A DNA stretch of 64,000 bases from Hymenobacter monticola. GTDB taxonomy: Bacteria > Bacteroidota > Bacteroidia > Cytophagales > Hymenobacteraceae. Made by a program: the position numbers and the translations under genes. Positions 1-8,293 of this stretch are shown here, piece by piece. The notes under the pieces were generated by a model. It saw only the letters and a program-made list of their open reading frames with translations. It was not told the DNA's origin and made no database searches. The stretch covers positions 2,666,001 to 2,730,000 of the forward strand of contig NZ_CP094534.1 in assembly GCF_022811645.1 (NCBI RefSeq), read 5' to 3'. How positions within the stretch are numbered: the stretch's first letter is position 1; the number at the start of each line of letters is the position of its first letter.

Positions 1-9
1 CGCGGGCTT

Positions 10-113
10 GGGGCCTCACCCCCTGACCCCCTCTCCGAAAGGAGAGGGGACACCGGTCCTGCGCTTACGTCTGGCCCCCCTCTCCTTGGGAGGGGGGCTG
101 GGGGTGAGGCCCC
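10..113. repeat. C-rich REP-like inverted repeat (family A), copy 1
   Basis: Two arms (about 10-49 and 75-113) are inverted copies built on GCCTCACCCCC and CCCCTCTCC with a short internal AAAG-type turn, so each arm folds by itself and the pair folds as a whole. The same design recurs at 3589-3709, 8181-8231, 9486-9616 and, inside pbpC, 12087-12193. This copy lies just 3' of the leftward glycosidase gene. The central linker closely matches that of the 9.5 kb copy, so these two are closely related. Confidence 0.85.
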
Positions 114-118
114 ACGTC

Positions 119-1432
119 CTACGACTCTGGCGACGCGTTCGCGGCGGCGGTGGACTTGTCGGCAGTGGCTTCTTTTACGTCTTGTTTTTGCTCGTGGGCC
201 CAGGCGTCGTTGCTTTCCTGGGGCATCACAATGGGCACTTGCAGGCACACGCTTTGGGAGGGCAGCACCTGCCGCCAGTCGGCGATGAGTTGCTTGTAGG
301 CCGTGCCTACGGGGCGGATGTTGCGGTCAAGGTCGTAGAGGCCCACGGGGTTCAGGCGGTTGTTGTCTTCACGCAGGGCGGTGTCCCAGTCCACCTGGTC
401 GGTGAGGGAGTACCAGGTGAAGCCAACCATGGGCACGCCGTCGTTGCGCACGCGCAGCACGTTGGCCCACTCTTTCCAGAGCCAGTTCACGGCCTCGTCG
501 CCCTTGGGGCCTTCCCAAATGTTGGTTTCGGTGTGCATCACGGGCAGGCGGTACCGGTCGTGGTACTGCGAGGTGATGACGTGGTAGCCAAAGATTTCGC
601 CCGAGGCGCGGGTGCTGCCGTCGGCCGACACGCGGTGCTCGTTGGTGTAGTAGTAGTCGTTGCCCATGATGCAGTGCCGCTTCATCTTGTTTTCCAGGAA
701 GAAGTGGTACTCGGCGCGGGTCATGCCGTTGTCCATCAGAAACTCGTACATGCTGCTGTTCACGCGCTTGCCGTAGTTGAGGTCGAGCGACAGAAACCGC
801 TCGGCGTTCATGGTTTCGGCGGGCTTGATGGCGGCCGGGTTTTCGGCGTGGAAATACTCCGACGACTCGCTCTGAATGAAGATGGCATCGGGCCGCACCT
901 CCAGAATGGCCTTCATGGCCAGTACGTTGGCTTTCACAATGTACTTCAGGGCCGTCACGAAAGCTTTGTCGCCGGTCAATTGCTCGTTCCACCAGCCGTA
1001 GCGGGCCGAAAACACCGCGCAGATGTACATCTCGTTTACCGGCGTGTAGAGCTGCACCCACGGAAAGCGCTGCGCAAATGCCTTGGCATATTGGCCGAAT
1101 AGCTCCGGAAACTCCGGATTCTGGAAGTTGCCAATCCAGTCGGGCACCCCAAAATGGCACAAATCCACAATGGGCGCGATGTTGCGCCGCAGCAAATCCT
1201 GAAACGTCACGTCGGCAAAGCTCCAGTCGTACTTGCCGGGCCCCAGCCACGTGGTGTGAATGGGCGGCCCGTAGCGCAGGAAGCTAATTCCCAATTCCTC
1301 AACCAGGTCAAAGTCCTTGTGCCACAGCTTGTAGTGGTTGCATTTCTCCAGCTCATCCACGCGCAGCTTGCCGTTTTGGATGGTGGGGTTGCTGTTTTCG
1401 ATGCCGGTGGCGAAGAGGAATTGGGGGCCCAT
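119..1432 (-). CDS. Glycoside hydrolase family 1-like protein (beta-glycosidase)
   Basis: A 437-residue protein resembling family 1 beta-glycosidases (beta-glucosidase/beta-galactosidase type), which hydrolyse a terminal beta-linked sugar with retention. The expected acid/base glutamate is in TPVNE (E134), and a candidate nucleophile is E302 in HTETN, a position where classical GH1 enzymes have TENG. The deviation suggests a divergent subgroup. There is no signal peptide, so it is probably cytoplasmic. The C-terminal 40 residues are low-complexity, rich in Ala, Lys and Glu. It diverges from the galactonate genes across about 210 bp, which makes a galactoside substrate plausible but unproven. 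The start is the only good ATG before the conserved N-terminal barrel strand. Confidence 0.7.
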   Translation of the reverse strand: MGPQFLFATGIENSNPTIQNGKLRVDELEKCNHYKLWHKDFDLVEELGISFLRYGPPIHTTWLGPGKYDWSFADVTFQDLLRRNIAPIVDLCHFGVPDWIGNFQNPEFPELFGQYAKAFAQRFPWVQLYTPVNEMYICAVFSARYGWWNEQLTGDKAFVTALKYIVKANVLAMKAILEVRPDAIFIQSESSEYFHAENPAAIKPAETMNAERFLSLDLNYGKRVNSSMYEFLMDNGMTRAEYHFFLENKMKRHCIMGNDYYYTNEHRVSADGSTRASGEIFGYHVITSQYHDRYRLPVMHTETNIWEGPKGDEAVNWLWKEWANVLRVRNDGVPMVGFTWYSLTDQVDWDTALREDNNRLNPVGLYDLDRNIRPVGTAYKQLIADWRQVLPSQSVCLQVPIVMPQESNDAWAHEQKQDVKEATADKSTAAANASPES

Positions 1433-1644
1433 GTATCAGGGGAAGAGGGTAGGAGGGTATGGGGGCAAGAGGGGAAGCTTGCCGTTGCCAAGCGTACTCC
1501 ATTAGCCTCGTCCGTGTTGCGTAGCTGGCACGCTACAAGGCAGCTGCAGTTGCGTCCCAATACTCGGGGTTCAAAATGAACTTAACCTGAATTCCGGCTT
1601 CTACGTTGGCAGAAGACCGTTTCGCTTTTGCCTTTCCCGCCGCT

Positions 1645-2274
1645 ATGAATCCACTCGCTCACATTCTCGAACACAAAATCGTCGCCATCGTGCGCGGAGC
1701 CCACCCGGCCGACCTGCTCAAAATTGCCCAGGCCGTGCAGGCCGGCGGCGTCCGCATGATGGAAGTCACGTTGAATTCGCCCGGCGCGCTGGCGTCCATC
1801 ACGGAAATCGCGCGGGAGATGGAGGGCAAGCTGCTCGTGGGCGCCGGCACCGTGCTCGACCCCGAATCGGCCCGCGCCGCGCTGCTGGCCGGGGCCAAAT
1901 TCATCATTTCGCCCACGCTCAACAAGAAAACCATCCGCATGACCAAGCGCTACGGCGCCGTCAGCATTCCCGGCGCCTACACCGCCACCGAGATTCTCAA
2001 AGCCTACGAGTACGGCGGCGATATCATCAAAGTATTCCCGGCCGGGGCCAGCGGCGTCAGCTACTTCAAAGACATTGCTGGGCCGCTGCCGCACATTCCG
2101 CTCATGCCCACCGGCGGCGTCTCGCTCGACAACATCAAAGGCTTTGCCGAGGCCGGTGCCAAGGCGTTTGGCTTAGGAAGCTCGTTGGTGGATACCAAGC
2201 CGGCCATGACGGACGAGTACCTGGCCCAACTCACGGAGAAGGCGCGGGCGTTTGTGGCGGCCGTGGCGGGGTAG
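1645..2274 (+). CDS. 2-keto-3-deoxy-6-phosphogluconate / -galactonate aldolase
   Basis: A 209-residue class I aldolase of the KDPG/KDPGal family (Eda/DgoA), which cleaves 2-keto-3-deoxy-6-phospho-sugar acids to pyruvate and glyceraldehyde 3-phosphate. E40 in MMEVTL and the Schiff-base lysine K129 in IIKVFPAG are both present, as is the phosphate-binding PTGG segment. An in-frame upstream start exists at 1606, but the ATG at 1645 gives the usual family N-terminus. It heads a rightward group with a galactonate dehydratase and a DgoK-type kinase, so KDPGal is the more likely physiological substrate. Sequence alone cannot separate Eda from DgoA specificity. Confidence 0.9.
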   Translation: MNPLAHILEHKIVAIVRGAHPADLLKIAQAVQAGGVRMMEVTLNSPGALASITEIAREMEGKLLVGAGTVLDPESARAALLAGAKFIISPTLNKKTIRMTKRYGAVSIPGAYTATEILKAYEYGGDIIKVFPAGASGVSYFKDIAGPLPHIPLMPTGGVSLDNIKGFAEAGAKAFGLGSSLVDTKPAMTDEYLAQLTEKARAFVAAVAG

Positions 2275-2290
2275 TTTTTCACATGAAGAG

Positions 2291-2396
2291 AGAACGGTCA
2301 TGCTGAGCGCAGCCGAAGCATCTTTACCGCAGTAGTAATCCAATCGAGACAACGAAGCGGTAGAGATGCTTCGGCTGCGCTCAGCATGACCGTTCT
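2291..2396. repeat. Perfect 33-bp inverted repeat (family B)
   Basis: Arms 2291-2323 and 2364-2396 are perfect reverse complements over 33 bp, with the core GTCATGCTGAGCGCAGC; a further TACCGC/GCGGTA pair extends the stem inward. It fills the gap between the aldolase and dehydratase genes. Related arms occur near 8.1, 32.9 and 58.3 kb. An RNA copy would form a very stable hairpin between two genes of the same group. Confidence 0.9.
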
Positions 2397-2421
2397 GATT
2401 TATTCGTTTCCGCCCACCCCC

Positions 2422-3570
2422 ATGAAAATCACCCGTTTCACTCTCTTCCAGGTGCCGCCGCGCTGGCTGTTTCTCAAAATTGAAACCGACACCGGCTTCG
2501 TGGGTTGGGGCGAGCCGGTGATTGAGGGCAAGGCCGCCACCGTGGCCACCGCTGTGCAGGAGCTGATGGAAAACCTCATCGGCAAAGACCCGCTCAACAT
2601 CGAAGACCATTGGCAGGTGATGTACCGCGGCGGTTTCTACCGCGGCGGGCCTATTCTGATGTCGGCCATCGCCGGCATCGACCAGGCCCTGTGGGACATC
2701 AAAGGCAAGTACTACAACGCCCCCATTCACCAGCTGCTGGGTGGCCGCGCGCGCGACACCATGCGCGTGTACTCCTGGATTGGCGGCGACCGGCCGCACG
2801 ACGTGGGCGCGGCGGCGGCCGACATGGTGGCCCGGGGCTTTACGGCCGTGAAAATGAATGGCACCGACGAGATGGGTTACGTCGATTCTTACGTGAAAAT
2901 TGACGCCGTGCTGGCCCGCGTAGCCGCCGTGCGCGAGGCCGGTGGGCCGGGCCTGGGCATCGGCATCGATTTCCACGGGCGCGTGCACAAGCCCATGGCC
3001 AAGGTGCTGGCTAAAGAGCTCGAAGCTTACCGCCCCATGTTCATCGAGGAGCCCGTGCTGCCCGAAAACAACGAGGCCCTGCGCGACATCGCCAACCACT
3101 GCTCCATCCCCATCGCCACCGGCGAACGCATGTTTTCGCGCTGGGATTTCAAGCAGCTGCTCATCGACGGCTACGTCGACATCATTCAGCCCGACCTCTC
3201 GCACGCCGGCGGCATCACCGAGTGCAAGAAGATTATCAGCATGGCCGAAGCCTTCGACGTGGCCGCCGCACCGCACTGCCCGTTGGGCCCCATCGCGCTG
3301 GCCGCCTGCCTGCAGGTGGACGCCACCTGCCACAACGCCTTCATTCAGGAGCAGAGTCTGGGTATTCACTACAACAAGGAGAATGATTTGCTCGATTACC
3401 TGACCGATAAGTCGGTGTTCTTCTACGAAAATGGGTACTGCAAAATCCCGGAAGGGCCGGGGCTGGGCATTGAAATCAACGAAGAATACCTGCGGCAGCG
3501 GGCGGCCATTGGGCACAATTGGCACAATCCCGTGTGGCGCAATGTGGACGGCAGCGTGGCGGAGTGGTAG
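2422..3570 (+). CDS. dgoD: D-galactonate dehydratase
   Basis: A 382-residue enolase-superfamily enzyme (mandelate racemase/muconate-lactonizing fold) closely resembling DgoD, which dehydrates D-galactonate to 2-keto-3-deoxygalactonate using Mg2+. Visible features are the N-terminal capping domain, the barrel with [11 protein letters not shown], the metal-ligand segments FIEEPV and ATGERMFSR, and the C-terminal [13 protein letters not shown] segment carrying the catalytic histidine. A longer in-frame start at 2386 lies inside the preceding repeat arm, so the ATG at 2422 is preferred. It sits between the KDPGal aldolase and DgoK-like kinase genes, consistent with one catabolic operon. Confidence 0.92.
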   Translation: MKITRFTLFQVPPRWLFLKIETDTGFVGWGEPVIEGKAATVATAVQELMENLIGKDPLNIEDHWQVMYRGGFYRGGPILMSAIAGIDQALWDIKGKYYNAPIHQLLGGRARDTMRVYSWIGGDRPHDVGAAAADMVARGFTAVKMNGTDEMGYVDSYVKIDAVLARVAAVREAGGPGLGIGIDFHGRVHKPMAKVLAKELEAYRPMFIEEPVLPENNEALRDIANHCSIPIATGERMFSRWDFKQLLIDGYVDIIQPDLSHAGGITECKKIISMAEAFDVAAAPHCPLGPIALAACLQVDATCHNAFIQEQSLGIHYNKENDLLDYLTDKSVFFYENGYCKIPEGPGLGIEINEEYLRQRAAIGHNWHNPVWRNVDGSVAEW

Positions 3571-3588
3571 CGGGGCGTTCTGATGCCA

Positions 3589-3709
3589 CGCCTCACCCCC
3601 GGCCCCCTCTCCCAAAGGAGAGGGGGAGCCAGGCGACTTTTTTCTCAAAACCCTCCGCGCCACCTCGGCTCCCCCTCTCCTTTGGGAGAGGGGGCCGGGG
3701 GGTGAGGCG
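3589..3709. repeat. C-rich REP-like inverted repeat (family A), copy 2
   Basis: Arms 3589-3630 and 3667-3709 are near-perfect inverted copies, each with its own CTCTCC...GGAGAG mini-hairpin. The element occupies almost the whole dgoD-dgoK junction, ending 13 bp before the kinase start codon. It may attenuate or stabilise the polycistronic mRNA at this point, but no such function can be shown from sequence. Confidence 0.88.
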
Positions 3710-3721
3710 AACCGCTAGAAA

Positions 3722-4720
3722 ATGGATACCACCAACTTCTTCCTCAGCTGCGACTGGGGCACCTCGGCCTTCCGCCTGCGCCTCGTGGAGCGGGAGAGCC
3801 TTAAGATTCTGGCGGAGGAAAGCTCCAAGGAAGGCAACGCCGCCACGGCGGAGCTATGGAAGCAGGCCGGCCAGCCGCCGGAGCAGCGCGTGGCGTTTTA
3901 TTTAGCCATTGTTCAGGCGTACCTGAAGAAGCTCGAAGAAGCCGTGAAAACCGCGCTGGACGACGTGCCCGTGGTGATTTCGGGTATGGCCTCCTCCACT
4001 ATTGGTATGCTGGAGGTGCCGTATAAGCCGCTGCCGTTTGCCACGGACGGCTCCGATTTGGCTATCAAAATTTTGCCTGCTGCAACTGATTTCAGACACG
4101 CTGTGCTGCTGATTTCGGGCGTGAAAAGCGACGACGACGTGATGCGTGGCGAGGAGGTGCAACTGGTGGGCTGCTGCTTTGAAAATACCGCTGAGGCGCA
4201 GCTTTTCCTGCACCCCGGCACGCACGCCAAACATGTGCTGGTGCAAAACGGCCAGGCAACCTCGCTGAAAACATACATGACCGGCGAATTCTTTTCGCTG
4301 CTTTCCACCAAAAGCATCCTGGCCTCATCGGTAGAAGAAGGCGCTAAACTGCAGGAAGGGAAGAACCGGCAGTGGTTTGAGAAAGGCGTGCACGAGAGCC
4401 AAGAGACAAATCTGTTGCACAATGCCTTTCTGGTGCGCACCAACGACTTGTTCAGGAATGCTAGCAAGCCAGAGAATTATTTCTACCTGAGCGGTCTGCT
4501 CATCGGCAGCGAATGCCGCGACCTGCTGGCGCACCCGCCCGCGCGCATTACCCTGGCGGGTGAGCCTGTATTGGTGGCGCTCTACGGTGCTGCCCTCCAC
4601 ACGCTGGGCATTGATAAACAGAGTCCTGTGCAAACCAAAACCGCCGAAGAAATTACCCTTACCGGGCAGGCTGCCGTGTTGCAGCACCACCTCGCCGACC
4701 TGGAAGAAAGCCAACGCTAA
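3722..4720 (+). CDS. dgoK: 2-dehydro-3-deoxygalactonokinase
   Basis: A 332-residue protein of the DgoK family, which phosphorylates 2-keto-3-deoxygalactonate to its 6-phosphate with ATP. The N-terminal CDWGTSAFRLR segment is the sugar-kinase phosphate-1 motif, and the GMASSTIGM, GEEVQLVG and HPGTHAKHV segments are typical of the family. It is somewhat longer than the E. coli enzyme (about 290 residues), with extra acidic sequence at the N-terminal end. It follows dgoD directly, so the three genes give dehydration, phosphorylation and aldol cleavage. No galactose dehydrogenase or lactonase is seen nearby, so galactonate must come from elsewhere or from genes outside the window. Confidence 0.9.
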   Translation: MDTTNFFLSCDWGTSAFRLRLVERESLKILAEESSKEGNAATAELWKQAGQPPEQRVAFYLAIVQAYLKKLEEAVKTALDDVPVVISGMASSTIGMLEVPYKPLPFATDGSDLAIKILPAATDFRHAVLLISGVKSDDDVMRGEEVQLVGCCFENTAEAQLFLHPGTHAKHVLVQNGQATSLKTYMTGEFFSLLSTKSILASSVEEGAKLQEGKNRQWFEKGVHESQETNLLHNAFLVRTNDLFRNASKPENYFYLSGLLIGSECRDLLAHPPARITLAGEPVLVALYGAALHTLGIDKQSPVQTKTAEEITLTGQAAVLQHHLADLEESQR

Positions 4721-4760
4721 TGCTCTAACCATGTTTTAGAAATCACCAGTTAGAGAAAGC

Positions 4761-4831
4761 CCCAAACGAAACCGTCCGTAGCAAAAGCAGGGTTTTCACG
4801 CTTGCTTTTGCTACGGACGGTTTCGTTTGGG
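4761..4831. terminator. 29-bp perfect hairpin between convergent genes
   Basis: Bases 4761-4789 and 4803-4831 are exact reverse complements over 29 bp with a 13-nt loop. It lies between convergent dgoK and the RND pump gene and ends 9 bp from the pump stop codon. Position suggests a bidirectional terminator or mRNA 3'-end barrier. It lacks a long T-run, so classic intrinsic termination is uncertain. Confidence 0.7.
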
Positions 4832-4840
4832 TTCTATGAA

Positions 4841-7800
4841 TTACGCGGGTTGGGGCGCGGGTTCCGGGCCTTTTTCGCCTTCCTTGTGGCCGCCGTGCTC
4901 CTCATCGGGCTTGTAGTTTTTCTCCAACTCAGCCAGTTTTTCCTTGCCGTAGGCGAAGCGGGTAATGATGACGTAGAGCACCGGCACGATGAAAATGGCC
5001 AGCGACGTGGCCGCCAACATACCGCCGAGCACCGTCCAGCCCAGGGTTTGGCGGGCCAGGGAGCCGGCGCCGGACGCGAACGTGAGCGGCGCAATGCCCA
5101 GGATGAAGGCCAGCGAAGTCATGATGATGGGGCGCAAGCGCAGGCGCACGGCATCCAGCGTGGCCTCCACCAGCGGCATGCCTCTATCGACCCGCTCCTT
5201 GGCGAATTCGATAATCAGAATGGCGTTTTTGGCCGACAAGCCAATCAGCGTAATCATACCGATTTGGGCATACACGTTGTTGGTGAGCTTGGGCAGGAAA
5301 AACAGCGCCAGAATGGCCCCGAAGATGCCCACCGGCACCGCCAGTAGCACCGAGAACGGCACCGACCAACTCTCGTAAAGCGCAGCCAGGAACAGGAACA
5401 CGAAGGCAATGGACAGCGCGAAAATGTAAATCGTCTGGCCGCTGGCCAGCAATTCCTCGCGGCTCAGGCCCGAGAATTCGTAGCCGTAGCCCTGGGGCAG
5501 GGACTTCGCGGCCTCGTCCTGCAGGGCCTTGATGGCGTCGCCGGAGCTTTTGCCAGCCGCCGGGTTGCCGTTGATTTCGGCCGAGCGGAACAGGTTGTAG
5601 TGCGAGATGAGCGGGGCGCTTTCGGTGCGCTTGTAGCTCGTCACGCTGCTCAGGGGCACCATGGTACCGGCTGCGTTGCGCACGTAGTACTGCCCGATGT
5701 TCGCAATGTCGCCGCGGTAGCTGCTGTCGGCCTGGGCCAGCACCCGGAAGTTGCGGCCGTAGAGGGTGAAGTCGTTCACGTAGGCCGAGCCGAGGTAGGT
5801 GCGCAGGGCAGTGGCGATGTCGGAAATGCTCACACCCAGCTTCTTGGCCCGCTCGCGGTCGATGGTGAGTTGGTAGCCCGGCGTGTTGGCGGTGAAGAAG
5901 GAGAAGGCGCCGGCAATTTCGGGACGCTTCCGCATGGCCCCGAGGAAGCCTTGCAGGTTGGTGTCAAAAGTCTTCACGTCGCCACCCTGGCTTTCGCGCT
6001 CCTGCAGCACGAAGGAGAAGCCGCCGGTATTGCCCAGACCCGGGATGGCGGGCGGCGAAATCACCACCGTGGTGGCTTCCTTGAACTTGGCCATGCGCTG
6101 CTGCACGGTGGCCATCAGCCCTTGCAGGCGCAATTCGGTTTCCTTGCGGTCTTCCCAAGGCTGCAGCTGGCAGAAAATGGTGCCGGAGTTTGATTTCGAG
6201 GAGAAGTTCACGGCGTTCAGGCCACCGAGGGCGGCGTAGTGCGCAATGCCTTTCACCTGCGAAAGCTCCTTCATCATTTCCTGCAACGTGGCCACGGTGC
6301 TGGCCGTGCTCGATGCCTCGGGCAGGTTGAAAGTGATGATGATGCGGCCCTCGTCTTCGGTCGGCAAAAAGCCGCTGGGCTTGCTTTTAAACAGCAAAAC
6401 GGTGCCGGCCACGATGCACACCAGCACCACCACCACCAGGCGCGAATGCTTGATGCTGCTGGCCACGCCGTTGCCGTACTTGTCGGTCATGCGGCCAAAC
6501 CAGTTGTTGAACTTGAAGAAGAACTTGTTCAGCCCCGTCGAGCTTTCGTCGCGCTTGGTGGGCTTAAGCAGCAGCACGCACAGCGCGGGCGTGAGCGACA
6601 GCGCTACAAAGGCCGAAATCAGCACCGAAATGGCAATGGTGACGGCAAACTGCTGGTACAAACGCCCGGTGATGCCCGGGATGAAGCCCACCGGCACAAA
6701 CACCGCCGCCAGAATGAGGGCAATGGCAATAACCGGGGCCGAAATCTCGCGCATGGCTTCCAGCGTGGCATCGAGCACGTTCATTTCGCGCTCGTTCATA
6801 TTGTGCTCCACGGCTTCCACCACCACAATGGCGTCATCGACCACAATACCAATGGCCAGCACGAACCCGAAGAGCGTCAGGGTATTAATGGTGAAGCCCA
6901 GCGGAATGAAGAACATGAACGTGCCCACGATGGACACCGGAATGGCCAGCACCGGGATGAGCGTGGAGCGCCAGCTTTGCAAAAACAGAAATACCACCAC
7001 GATAACCAGCAGTAGGGCAATAACCAGCGTTTCCACCACTTCGTGAATGGACACCTTCACCACGCTGGCCGCCTCGAAGGGCACCACATAGCTCAGGTCG
7101 GTGGGGAACTGCTTTTTGAGCTGTTCCATGGTTTTGTTCACGTTCTCGAAGGTTTCGAGGGCGTTGGCGCCGGGGGCCTGGTACACCAGCAGGTAGGCGG
7201 CACGCTTGCCGTCCACATAGGAGTTGTTGCCGTAGTTGAACTTGCCCAGCTCCATGCGGGCCACGTCTTTGAGGTACACGATGCCACCGTCCTGGTCGGG
7301 CCGGCTTTTCACGATGATGTCGCCGAACTGCTCCGTAGTTGCTAGGCGGCCCTGCACCGTCACAATGTACTCAAACGTCTGGCCCATCTGCTGGGGCGGC
7401 GCGCCGATGGAGCCGGCCGCAATCTGGGCGTTCTGCTCCTGAATGGCCGCCAGCACGTCGTTGGCCGTGATGCCGAGCTGCGAAAGCTTGTCGGGCTTCA
7501 GCCACAGGCGCATCGAGAAGTCGTCGGCCCGGCTCACGATGTCGCCCACGCCCTTGGTGCGCAGCAGGGCGTCCTTGATGTACACGTTGGCGTAGTTGTC
7601 GAGGAAAGTGGCGTTGTGGGTGCCCTTGGGGGCAAAAAGCGCCACCAGCATCAGGATGCTCGGGTTGCGCTTGCGCACCGTGAGGCCCAAGCGCTGCACT
7701 TCCTGGGGCAGGGTGGGCAGGGCAATGCCCACGCGGTTCTGCACGTCGAGGGCGGCGATGTTGATGTCGGTGCCCACCTCGAAGTTCACCGTCATGCTCA

Positions 7801-8065
7801 TTTGGCCGTTGCTGGTGCTGTTGCTTTGCAGGTAGGTCATGCCGGGCGTGCCGTTCACCTGCACTTCCACGGGCGTGGCCACTGTCTGCTCCACGGTCTG
7901 GGCGTCGGCGCCGGTGTAGGTGCCCGATACCGACACCGTGGGCGGCGTGATTTCGGGGTACTGCCCGATGGGCAGCTTCAACATGGCCAGCAAGCCCACC
8001 AGCACGATGACCAGCGAGCTGACAATGGCCGTGACGGGCCGGCGAATAAAGGTTTCTGCTATCAT
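4841..8065 (-). CDS. RND multidrug efflux pump, inner-membrane permease (HAE1 family)
   Basis: A 1074-residue AcrB/MexB-type proton-driven transporter of the inner membrane. The N-terminus (FIRRPV, then a first membrane span ending in LPIGQYPEI), the paired aspartates of the proton relay in GIVVDDAIVVVEA, and the conserved lysine in GLSAKNAILIIEFAKE are all visible. Two large periplasmic loops and twelve predicted spans fit the family length. The last 30 residues are a charged His/Glu/Pro-rich cytoplasmic tail. It is the last gene of a leftward operon after the TolC-type and adaptor genes. Substrates cannot be inferred, but the HAE1 type usually exports amphiphilic drugs or detergents. Confidence 0.95.
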   Translation of the reverse strand: MIAETFIRRPVTAIVSSLVIVLVGLLAMLKLPIGQYPEITPPTVSVSGTYTGADAQTVEQTVATPVEVQVNGTPGMTYLQSNSTSNGQMSMTVNFEVGTDINIAALDVQNRVGIALPTLPQEVQRLGLTVRKRNPSILMLVALFAPKGTHNATFLDNYANVYIKDALLRTKGVGDIVSRADDFSMRLWLKPDKLSQLGITANDVLAAIQEQNAQIAAGSIGAPPQQMGQTFEYIVTVQGRLATTEQFGDIIVKSRPDQDGGIVYLKDVARMELGKFNYGNNSYVDGKRAAYLLVYQAPGANALETFENVNKTMEQLKKQFPTDLSYVVPFEAASVVKVSIHEVVETLVIALLLVIVVVFLFLQSWRSTLIPVLAIPVSIVGTFMFFIPLGFTINTLTLFGFVLAIGIVVDDAIVVVEAVEHNMNEREMNVLDATLEAMREISAPVIAIALILAAVFVPVGFIPGITGRLYQQFAVTIAISVLISAFVALSLTPALCVLLLKPTKRDESSTGLNKFFFKFNNWFGRMTDKYGNGVASSIKHSRLVVVVLVCIVAGTVLLFKSKPSGFLPTEDEGRIIITFNLPEASSTASTVATLQEMMKELSQVKGIAHYAALGGLNAVNFSSKSNSGTIFCQLQPWEDRKETELRLQGLMATVQQRMAKFKEATTVVISPPAIPGLGNTGGFSFVLQERESQGGDVKTFDTNLQGFLGAMRKRPEIAGAFSFFTANTPGYQLTIDRERAKKLGVSISDIATALRTYLGSAYVNDFTLYGRNFRVLAQADSSYRGDIANIGQYYVRNAAGTMVPLSSVTSYKRTESAPLISHYNLFRSAEINGNPAAGKSSGDAIKALQDEAAKSLPQGYGYEFSGLSREELLASGQTIYIFALSIAFVFLFLAALYESWSVPFSVLLAVPVGIFGAILALFFLPKLTNNVYAQIGMITLIGLSAKNAILIIEFAKERVDRGMPLVEATLDAVRLRLRPIIMTSLAFILGIAPLTFASGAGSLARQTLGWTVLGGMLAATSLAIFIVPVLYVIITRFAYGKEKLAELEKNYKPDEEHGGHKEGEKGPEPAPQPA

Positions 8066-8131
8066 TTGCTATAGCTGGGGGCGGTGGGCGGGTAGCCGTT
8101 AGCCTATGGGATTCAATGGGTATAAGGGAGA

Positions 8132-8276
8132 AACGTCATGCCAAGCGCAGCGAAGCATCTGGCTCGGTTGTTCTGGCGGGCGCCTCACCCCCCGGCCCCC
8201 TCTCCCAAAGGAGAGGGGGAGCCTGGCGATTTGGTTGGTGGCGGGCAAGATGCTTCCCTGCACTCGGCATGACCTT
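8132..8276. repeat. Nested repeat: family A half-element inside family B arms
   Basis: Outer arms 8132-8160 and 8248-8276 are imperfect inverted copies of the family B sequence (GTCATGCC..GCGAAGCATCT). Between them, 8181-8231 is a family A half-element (CGCCTCACCCC..GGAGAGGGGGAGCC). This is direct evidence that one repeat family can sit inside another. It occupies the junction between the adaptor and pump genes of the RND operon. Confidence 0.8.
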
Positions 8277-8293
8277 CTAGTGGGTGTTTTGGC

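Noticed and set aside
2173..3663. Minus-strand ORF of 496 codons over the aldolase-dehydratase region
   Set aside because: It crosses two repeats and the conserved galactonate dehydratase. No homology is visible in its translation.
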